A stretch of 12,850 nt of DNA, from positions 1 through 12,850 of the forward strand of contig CALKUJ010000121.1 of NCBI GenBank assembly GCA_937996825.1, written 5' to 3'. Both the position numbers and the translations under genes were made by a program. This DNA comes from an uncultured Polynucleobacter sp. (GTDB lineage Bacteria; Pseudomonadota; Gammaproteobacteria; Burkholderiales; Burkholderiaceae). Below are positions 7,292 through 12,850 of the stretch, piece after piece. The notes beneath the pieces are model-generated. The model saw nothing but the letters and a program-made list of their open reading frames with translations. It was not told the DNA's origin and ran no database searches. The number at the start of each line of letters is the position of its first letter. Position 1 is the stretch's first letter.

Positions 7292-8058
7292 TACTTCTCT
7301 TTCTTTTCAGAGTGATGAGTCAAGATTTGATCCATCAACGCCCAGTCTTGTGGGTATGTGACTTTGATATTACGCCATTCCCCTGGAACTAGAAGTGGTT
7401 CACAACCAGCACGTTCCATGGCACTGGCTTCATCCGTGACTTCAAATTTGTTCTTGATTGCCGCATCCAATGCTTCGGTCAAAGCCATCAAGCGGAACAT
7501 TTGAGGAGTTTGAGCTAACCACAAACCATCTCTTGGTAATGTTTTACCAATGCATTGCGGATTTTGTGGGGAAATGAGTTTCAAGGTATCAGCCATTGGC
7601 ATGGCCAAAATGCCACCACTGACATAAACGTGTTCAGTGACTGCTTGAATCAATCGTCTGGCTGCCTCAACAGTTAAACCTGGTCTGGCTGCATCGTGCA
7701 CCAAGATCCAAGCGTCTTGATCAATGCCAGACTTTGCCATGGCTTTGAGTGTATTAAGAACAGTATCCGCTCTGGTGGCACCACCCGTGACACTCAGGTG
7801 AAAGCGTGGGTCTTGCGGCCAAGTGGCATTTGCTTGGTTTTGGGGCAGGTTTTTACTTTCTTCTGAAACACCGACCCAAAGAGATCCAATCTCGGGCATC
7901 GATAAAAAGGTATTGATGGCATGAAGTGCCATCGGCTGACCTGCCAAAGGCTCAAATTGTTTGGGCTGCTTCAAACCCATGCGACTACCAGTGCCAGCAC
8001 AAGGAATCAGAACATGCAGCTGGGGCATCGATTTTGGAGGGGTTTGAGCTAAGTTCAT
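7291..8058 (-). CDS. ispD: 2-C-methyl-D-erythritol 4-phosphate cytidylyltransferase
   Basis: Third MEP-pathway step: transfers CMP from CTP to methylerythritol phosphate. It has 255 residues (E. coli 236). The CTP-binding loop is IPCAGTGSRMG (18-28) followed by KQ at 33-34; Cys20 replaces the usual second Ala, which I recall as common in betaproteobacteria. Also present are GGATRADTV (92-100), VHDAARP (120-126), Arg176, TDEASAME (208-215) and IKVTYPQD with Lys232. The start is uncertain. ATG 8058 has only a poorly spaced GAGG and would be almost leaderless given the predicted -10 at 8070-8065. ATG 8028 (MPQLHVLIPC) removes a 10-residue extension that is not part of the fold, but it has no clear ribosome site. 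It is coupled to ispF and divergent from mfd. Confidence 0.96.
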   Translation of the reverse strand: MNLAQTPPKSMPQLHVLIPCAGTGSRMGLKQPKQFEPLAGQPMALHAINTFLSMPEIGSLWVGVSEESKNLPQNQANATWPQDPRFHLSVTGGATRADTVLNTLKAMAKSGIDQDAWILVHDAARPGLTVEAARRLIQAVTEHVYVSGGILAMPMADTLKLISPQNPQCIGKTLPRDGLWLAQTPQMFRLMALTEALDAAIKNKFEVTDEASAMERAGCEPLLVPGEWRNIKVTYPQDWALMDQILTHHSEKKEK

Positions 8059-8064
8059 GCCTCA

Positions 8065-8074
8065 ATTCTATAAT
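8065..8074. promoter_or_regulatory. overlapping divergent -10 elements of ispD-ispF and mfd-serB
   Basis: The plus strand has a perfect TATAAT (8069-8074) 9 bp before the mfd ATG. The minus strand has TAGAAT (8070-8065), 5 of 6 matches, 6 bp before the first ispD ATG. The two hexamers overlap by two bases in the 25-bp intergenic gap. The -35 elements are weak (TTGAGC at 8044-8049 with a long 19-nt spacer for mfd; none convincing for ispD). Predicted starts fall at or within a few bases of both annotated start codons. Confidence 0.55.
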
Positions 8075-8083
8075 GTCTAGCTT

Positions 8084-11000
8084 ATGCAGAAGTTATCGGC
8101 TGAAATATTGGCCAAATCTAGTACGGTGACATGGTCACCCCCCCTACCCGGACCAAGGGATGGGCAGCGCTTTACCTTAAGCGGTCTCCAAGGTTCTTCT
8201 GATGCTGCGGTGATTGCCCAACAGGCCTTGAGTCATCGTTCAGCCTTCTCTGTGATGGTGATCATTTGTGCCAATGCCTTGGATGCTGCACGCTTGCATG
8301 AAGAGATCCCCGTCTTTGCTCCCGATCTGAAAGTCAGACTGTTACCTGATTGGGAAATCTTGCCATACGATGCTTTTTCACCACATCAAGATTTGGTGTC
8401 TGAGCGTCTAGCGACTCTTCATGAATTATTGATTGGTCATTGCGACATTGTTTTAATGCCGGTGACCACCGCCATTCAAAAATTGGGACCCCCAAGTTTC
8501 TTGGCGGCACACACCTTCTTTTTCAAGAAGGGTGATAAGTTAGACGAGATGGCCCTGCGTCTGCAGCTTCAGCAAGCCGGCTACGATCCCGTGAGCGCTG
8601 TGGTTCGTCCTGGCGAATACAGTTTGCGCGGTGGCCTGATTGATTTATTTCCGATGGGCTCTGCCTTGCCTTATCGCTTGGATTTATTCGGCGATGAGAT
8701 TGATCAAATCAGATCATTCGATCCAGACACACAACGCAGTTTGTTCCCTGTTCAAGAAGTGCGTCTACTCCCCGGCCATGAATTCCCGATGGACGAAGAA
8801 TCACGCACAGCGTTTCGTGGTCGTTGGCGCGAAGTCTTTGATGGTGATCCTAGCCGCTGCAGTATTTATAAAGACATGGGCTTGGGCATCCCAAGTGCAG
8901 GCATTGAATCTTATTTACCGTTGTTCTTTGAGAGCACCGCCACTGTGTTTGATTACCTGCCTTTGGGCAAAGGCCCCGTTTGGTTAAGCATCCATGGCGA
9001 GCTAGAAAGTCAGATCAAAGGTTTTTGGCAAGACACACAGCAACGCTATAACTTTTTAAGCCATGACTCTTCACGACCAGTTTTAGATCCTAAGCAACTG
9101 TATTTACAAAATGATGAGTTGTTTGCTTTATTAAAGCCTCACGCACGCTTAATTTTGCAAAAGGAAATTTCTGGAGAAAGTGCTACAGAAAATAATGAAG
9201 TAGCTGAGAGAAGCTTTTGGTCCTTACCAGACATTGCTGTGAATCGCAAAGATGCTGATCCAATTTCTAAGATCAAGCATTTGATTAAAAATACCGAGTC
9301 ACGGGTATTGATCAGTGCTGACAGTCCTGGTCGTCGTGAAACCATTCGTCAGCTGTTTGAAGAGAATCAGTTAAAGACTCACTCATCAGATTCAGTGGCT
9401 GAGTTCATTGCCTCCGATCTACCCTTGTCGATCACTCACAGCGCGATTCATGATGGCTTTGTGGCCAGTCATGCCAAGATCATCGTCATCACAGAATCTG
9501 AGCTCTTTGCTGCCAGTGCTAGAAGTAGGCGCAAAGGCAAAGACAAAGAAGCCAGCAACGTTGATACCTTGGTCAAAGATTTGTCCGAACTCAAAGTCGG
9601 CGATCCAGTGGTGCATGCTGAACACGGCATTGGTCGTTATCAAGGTTTGATTTTGTTAGATGTTGGCAATGGCGAAGAAGAGTTTTTACATTTGCTCTAC
9701 GCCCATGCAGCGACTTTGTATGTGCCCGTGGCGCAATTACAACTGATCTCACGTTATGCAGGCTCTGATCCAGAATCAGCTCCATTGCACCAACTAGGCT
9801 CTGGTCAATGGGAACGTGCCAAGCGCAAAGCTGCCCAACAAATCAGGGACACCGCTGCCGAGCTTCTAAATTTATATGCTCAACGCGCCTTGCGCAAAGG
9901 TCATGCCTTTGAATTTTCTGCTCATGACTACGAAGCATTTGCAGAGAGCTTTGGCTTTGAAGAAACGGCTGACCAAGCGGCTGCCATTGCTGCAGTGATA
10001 CAAGACATGACCAGTGGCAAACCAATGGATCGTTTGGTGTGCGGCGATGTGGGCTTTGGTAAAACTGAAGTGGCTTTGCGCGCTAGCTTCCTAGCTGTGA
10101 TGGGTGGCAAACAAGTGGCGATCATGGCACCAACGACTTTGTTGGCTGAACAGCATGCTGAGACTTGGAAAGATCGTTTTGCTGATTGGCCAGTGAAGAT
10201 TGTTGAGTTGTCGCGCTTCAAAACCACCAAAGAGGTCAATGCTGCCTTAGAGGCCATGGCCAAGGGTGAAGCAGACATTGTGATTGGTACGCATAAATTA
10301 TTTTCTGCCGATGTGAAGTTCCCACGCCTAGGTCTGGTGATCATTGATGAGGAACATCGCTTTGGCGTGCGCCAAAAAGAGGCTCTGAAGTCGCTTCGAG
10401 CAGAAGTCGATGTCTTGACCTTGACTGCCACCCCTATTCCAAGAACCTTGGGCATGGCTTTAGAGGGCTTGCGAGATTTCTCAGTGATTGCTACGGCACC
10501 GCAAAAGCGTTTGGCAATCAAAACCTTTGTTCGCAGAGAGAGTGATGGAATCATTCGTGAGGCCGTGCTTCGAGAGATCAAACGTGGCGGTCAGGTGTAT
10601 TTTTTACACAATGAAGTCGACACCATTGAAAACCGCAAGCAGTCTTTAGAAAAACTCTTACCAGAGGCTCGCATCGTGGTGGCTCATGGACAGATGCATG
10701 AGCGCGATCTAGAGCGCGTGATGCGTGACTTTGTCACACAGCGTGCGAATATCTTGTTGTGCACCACCATCATTGAAACCGGTATCGACGTTCCAACTGC
10801 CAACACCATCATCATGCATCGCGCTGATAAGTTTGGTTTGGCTCAGTTGCATCAATTACGCGGTCGTGTGGGACGTTCACACCACCAAGCTTATGCTTAT
10901 CTAACCGTGCCTGATCCAGAAGCTTTGACCAAACAAGCCAAATTGCGCTTGGATGCCATCCAGGCCATGGAAGAATTAGGTTCTGGCTTCTATTTGGCGA

Positions 11001-11638
11001 TGCACGATTTAGAAATCCGTGGCGCTGGCGAAGTTCTGGGCGATAAACAATCGGGTGATATTTCTGAGATTGGTTTCCAGCTGTATACCGAGATGCTCAA
11101 TAAAGCCGTGAACTCTTTGAAGAATGGCAAAGAGCCTGATTTGATGGCACCAATGGAAGTGATCACCGATATCACTTTGGGAGTTCCGGCACTTTTAACC
11201 AATGATTACTGCCCCGATGTGCATGAGCGTCTCTCACTTTATAAGCGCTTAGCCACTGTGAATTCATTGGATAAGCTGATGGACATCAAGGAGGAATTGG
11301 TGGATCGTTTTGGTGATTTACCTGAACAAGCTCAATCTTTATTTGAAACTCATCGTTTGCGCTTGAATATGTCTGTTTTAGGTATCAAGAAAATTGATGC
11401 CAATCCAGCACAGATCACGATTCAGTTCATCCCCAACCCTCCGATTGATCCGATCAAGATCATTCAGCTGGTTCAAACCAATAAACGTATCCAGCTCAAT
11501 GGCCAAGATAAGTTAAAGGTCTTGCCGGCTGACAAGGAAGCATTCATCACATTGGCCCAAAGACTTGAGGCGATTCGACAGTTGCTCAAGCATTTGAGCG
11601 ATACTGCTATAAAACCTGAAACACTAAAAACATCATGA
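8084..11638 (+). CDS. mfd: transcription-repair coupling factor Mfd
   Basis: A DNA translocase that pushes RNA polymerase stalled at lesions off the template and recruits UvrA for nucleotide excision repair. It has 1184 residues (E. coli 1148). The N-terminal UvrB-like region includes DWEILPYDAFSPHQD and the GEYSLRGGLIDLFPMGS block. The RNA-polymerase-interaction domain starts at about 505 (GDPVVHAEHGIGRY). The RecG-like motor has Walker A GDVGFGKT (654-661), DEEH (755-758), TATPIPRT (781-788) and motif VI GRVGRSHHQAY from about 926. The C-terminal TRCF domain begins near 1037 (NDYCPDVHERLSLYKR). The frame is unbroken. ATG 8084 is almost leaderless given the -10 at 8069-8074; no better ATG exists nearby. 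The end overlaps serB by 4 bp. Confidence 0.98.
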   Translation: MQKLSAEILAKSSTVTWSPPLPGPRDGQRFTLSGLQGSSDAAVIAQQALSHRSAFSVMVIICANALDAARLHEEIPVFAPDLKVRLLPDWEILPYDAFSPHQDLVSERLATLHELLIGHCDIVLMPVTTAIQKLGPPSFLAAHTFFFKKGDKLDEMALRLQLQQAGYDPVSAVVRPGEYSLRGGLIDLFPMGSALPYRLDLFGDEIDQIRSFDPDTQRSLFPVQEVRLLPGHEFPMDEESRTAFRGRWREVFDGDPSRCSIYKDMGLGIPSAGIESYLPLFFESTATVFDYLPLGKGPVWLSIHGELESQIKGFWQDTQQRYNFLSHDSSRPVLDPKQLYLQNDELFALLKPHARLILQKEISGESATENNEVAERSFWSLPDIAVNRKDADPISKIKHLIKNTESRVLISADSPGRRETIRQLFEENQLKTHSSDSVAEFIASDLPLSITHSAIHDGFVASHAKIIVITESELFAASARSRRKGKDKEASNVDTLVKDLSELKVGDPVVHAEHGIGRYQGLILLDVGNGEEEFLHLLYAHAATLYVPVAQLQLISRYAGSDPESAPLHQLGSGQWERAKRKAAQQIRDTAAELLNLYAQRALRKGHAFEFSAHDYEAFAESFGFEETADQAAAIAAVIQDMTSGKPMDRLVCGDVGFGKTEVALRASFLAVMGGKQVAIMAPTTLLAEQHAETWKDRFADWPVKIVELSRFKTTKEVNAALEAMAKGEADIVIGTHKLFSADVKFPRLGLVIIDEEHRFGVRQKEALKSLRAEVDVLTLTATPIPRTLGMALEGLRDFSVIATAPQKRLAIKTFVRRESDGIIREAVLREIKRGGQVYFLHNEVDTIENRKQSLEKLLPEARIVVAHGQMHERDLERVMRDFVTQRANILLCTTIIETGIDVPTANTIIMHRADKFGLAQLHQLRGRVGRSHHQAYAYLTVPDPEALTKQAKLRLDAIQAMEELGSGFYLAMHDLEIRGAGEVLGDKQSGDISEIGFQLYTEMLNKAVNSLKNGKEPDLMAPMEVITDITLGVPALLTNDYCPDVHERLSLYKRLATVNSLDKLMDIKEELVDRFGDLPEQAQSLFETHRLRLNMSVLGIKKIDANPAQITIQFIPNPPIDPIKIIQLVQTNKRIQLNGQDKLKVLPADKEAFITLAQRLEAIRQLLKHLSDTAIKPETLKTS

Positions 11639-12489
11639 TGCACATTGCCCTATTCCATCAAGACGCCATCAACGATCAGTTGATCAGTGAGATTAAAAAA
11701 TCTCACACGATTCTTTCTGTGACTGAAAAATCCTCAAAAACTGCAGTCCTTGAGTTAAAAGACGCTTTGGATGCTGAGCATCGCACACACCTTCGCAATT
11801 TAGGTGTTTTGCATCAGACTGACCTTGGTTTTTTACCAAAGCATTTCAAAGGTTCAGACATCAAAGTTTTGGCCATGGACATGGATTCAACCTTGATCAA
11901 TATTGAGTGCATTGATGAAATCGCTGATGCCGTGGGCAAGAAGAAAGAAGTATCAGAAATCACAGAAGCTGCCATGCGCGGTGAGATCAAAGATTTCAGC
12001 GAGAGTTTGCGTCGACGCGTGGCTCTATTAAAAGGCGTACCTGCAGCAGCTTTGGATGAAGTATTTAGTCAACGTTTGCGTCTTAATCCTGGTGCCAAAG
12101 AGTTAATTGCTGGCGCACACGCTAAAGGTATACATACTCTTTTGGTGTCTGGTGGTTTTACTTTTTTCACCCACAAGCTTCAGGCACAACTGAATTTATC
12201 TGAAACGCACGCCAATCAATTAGAAATCGTTGATGGATTTTTAACTGGGCAAGTTTTAGGCAATATTGTTGATGGCGCCGCTAAAGCAGCTTATGTCGAA
12301 GCACGTTGTTTAGCCTTGGGTGCAAATAAACATGCCGCTATCACCATGGGTGATGGCTCCAATGATTTACCGATGATGCATGGCGCAGGTTTGTCGATTG
12401 CCTACCGTGCCAAACCAATCGTCAAAGAAAAAGCAGATTTAGCATTTGATCATGTGGGCTTGGATGCTTGTTTGGATCTTTTTAATTAA
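11635..12489 (+). CDS. serB: phosphoserine phosphatase, HAD family
   Basis: Last step of L-serine synthesis: hydrolyses O-phospho-L-serine to serine and phosphate, Mg2+ dependent. It has 284 residues, shorter than E. coli SerB (322). The N-terminal portion of about 75 residues is probably a reduced ACT-like regulatory part. HAD motif I is DMDST with nucleophile Asp82 and general acid Asp84. Motif II is Ser172 in LVSGGF. Motif III Lys217 is in DGAAKAAY. Motif IV is GDGSND with Asp240 and Asp244. The cap region has ECIDEIAD and MRGEIKDFSESLRRRV. ATG 11635 overlaps the mfd stop (ATGATG), and the next ATG at 11638 is an equal candidate; either implies translational coupling to mfd. A terminator follows 43 bp after the stop. 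Confidence 0.97.
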   Translation: MMHIALFHQDAINDQLISEIKKSHTILSVTEKSSKTAVLELKDALDAEHRTHLRNLGVLHQTDLGFLPKHFKGSDIKVLAMDMDSTLINIECIDEIADAVGKKKEVSEITEAAMRGEIKDFSESLRRRVALLKGVPAAALDEVFSQRLRLNPGAKELIAGAHAKGIHTLLVSGGFTFFTHKLQAQLNLSETHANQLEIVDGFLTGQVLGNIVDGAAKAAYVEARCLALGANKHAAITMGDGSNDLPMMHGAGLSIAYRAKPIVKEKADLAFDHVGLDACLDLFN

Positions 12490-12504
12490 AAATTTCGTAA
12501 ACAA

Positions 12505-12514
12505 TCTGATCAGA
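12505..12514. repeat. perfect 10-bp palindrome TCTGATCAGA downstream of serB
   Basis: TCTGATCAGA is its own reverse complement. It lies 16 bp after the serB stop and 18 bp before the terminator stem. No known binding site is recognised; it may be chance. Confidence 0.4.
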
Positions 12515-12519
12515 TAAGC

Positions 12520-12587
12520 GTTAATTAATTAGAACCCCTACTTCTATGAAGTGGGGGTTTTGTCCTTTTTGGGCTTCATTAATTAAC
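12520..12587. repeat. 10-bp inverted repeat flanking the serB terminator
   Basis: GTTAATTAAT (12520-12529) and ATTAATTAAC (12578-12587) are exact inverted copies that enclose the serB terminator. Pairing would give a large AT-rich outer stem around the hairpin. Confidence 0.5.
12533..12561 (+). terminator. intrinsic terminator of mfd-serB
   Basis: AACCCCTACTTC (12533-12544) pairs with GAAGTGGGGGTT (12548-12559) over 12 bp, with one T-G wobble and a 3-nt loop, followed by TTTTGTCCTTTTT. It lies 43 bp after the serB stop codon. Confidence 0.92.
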
Positions 12588-12596
12588 AAATATGAC

Positions 12597-12604
12597 AAAA
12601 GGAA
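12597..12604 (+). promoter_or_regulatory. ribosome binding site fixing the start of the 68-residue gene
   Basis: AAAAGGAA lies 5 nt before ATG 12610, good Shine-Dalgarno spacing. The earlier in-frame ATG at 12592 has no such site and lies upstream of it, so 12610 is preferred. Confidence 0.65.
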
Positions 12605-12609
12605 TTTAT

Positions 12610-12816
12610 ATGAAGAAAGAAAAATTGCCTAGGGTAACGCGTATAAAAATTGATATGAACGATCCCTCTACATTTCCAAAATCGACTATGAATAGAGAAT
12701 TTATAGATGCAACCACTGAGGAAGATATTGCGAAGCAAATTATTGAGGATGATTTAGAGGCCCAAAGAGATGCTTTGCTGTTCAAAAAGAGGAATGAAAA
12801 AAACCGCTCTATTTGA
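12610..12816 (+). CDS. small protein resembling the N-terminal arm of an antitoxin-type regulator, probably truncated
   Basis: This encodes 68 highly charged residues with no signal peptide or membrane segment. It begins MKKEKLPRVTRIKIDM. It continues with NDPSTFPKS and then an acidic helix, ATTEEDIAKQIIEDDLEAQRD. From memory, this order (short beta strand, N-D-P-x-x-F-P-K, then A-T-T-E-x-D-I-A-x-Q-I-x-E-D-D) is like the start of XRE-type antitoxins that accompany BrnT- or RelE-like toxins. In those proteins a helix-turn-helix domain follows; here the protein stops after KKRNEKNRSI. The last codons and TGA lie inside the following terminator hairpin, so the helix-turn-helix part is absent. 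No toxin gene is visible upstream and I see no clear promoter. It could instead be a complete small protein of unknown role. The ORF and ribosome site are seen; the family link is inference. Confidence 0.6.
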   Translation: MKKEKLPRVTRIKIDMNDPSTFPKSTMNREFIDATTEEDIAKQIIEDDLEAQRDALLFKKRNEKNRSI

Positions 12817-12827
12817 GCGGTTTTTTT
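12797..12827. terminator. intrinsic terminator overlapping the end of the 68-residue gene
   Basis: ACCGCTC (12803-12809) pairs with GAGCGGT (12815-12821), extended by an A run (from 12797) against a T run (to 12827), with a 5-nt loop. It can work in both directions, so it could also serve a converging gene to the right. The TGA stop of the small gene (12814-12816) lies at the loop/stem boundary. Confidence 0.9.
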
Positions 12828-12850
12828 GTTTGGCTTGCTTAGCTTTTATT

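Noticed and set aside
9928..10581. 217-codon minus-strand frame inside mfd
   Set aside because: It lies opposite the conserved helicase motor of mfd; Ser/Arg-rich shadow translation without family features.
12828..12850. Possible end of a converging minus-strand gene (stop at 12841-12839)
   Set aside because: Only three codons would be visible before the window edge; the bidirectional terminator makes it plausible but the sequence cannot support a call.

Overview
This window looks like ordinary core chromosome of a betaproteobacterium, most likely a Burkholderiales lineage with moderate to low GC (Polynucleobacter-like; the genus is a guess). This rests on the gene order tig-clpP-clpX-lon, the ispF-ispD/mfd-serB cluster, and betaproteobacterial sequence details such as the IspD motif PCAGTGSR and the ClpP leader MNHT. 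I see no phage, transposon, CRISPR array, rRNA or tRNA. I looked for an undescribed system and found none that I could defend. The points of interest are regulatory sites and one small, apparently truncated gene.

Region 1 (1-5742, minus strand) is the cytoplasmic protein quality-control cluster: trigger factor (tig), ClpP peptidase, ClpX unfoldase and Lon protease, the last cut by the left window edge. Two sites resemble sigma-32 heat-shock promoters. One lies just upstream of tig and would read through clpP and clpX. The other lies in the clpX-lon gap and would drive lon. Together they would place folding at the ribosome and both ATP-dependent proteases under heat-shock control. Base composition changes inside clpX: lon and the 3' part of clpX are GC-richer, while the 5' part of clpX and clpP are AT-richer.

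Region 2 (5743-6785, plus strand) is divergent from tig. It holds mscL (mechanosensitive channel) followed 9 bp later by a short cytoplasmic FKBP-type prolyl isomerase, ending at a strong terminator that also serves the converging ispF. A sigma-70-type promoter and an inverted repeat precede mscL.

Region 3 (6803-8058, minus strand) is ispD-ispF, two non-consecutive steps of the MEP isoprenoid pathway, translationally coupled by a TAATG overlap. Only 25 bp separate ispD from the divergent mfd, and back-to-back -10 elements overlap in that gap.

Region 4 (8084-12561, plus strand) is mfd (transcription-repair coupling factor) and serB (phosphoserine phosphatase), overlapping by 4 bp and closed by a terminator. 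A 68-residue orphan gene follows. It resembles the N-terminal arm of a toxin-antitoxin regulator without its DNA-binding domain, and its stop codon lies inside the next terminator hairpin.
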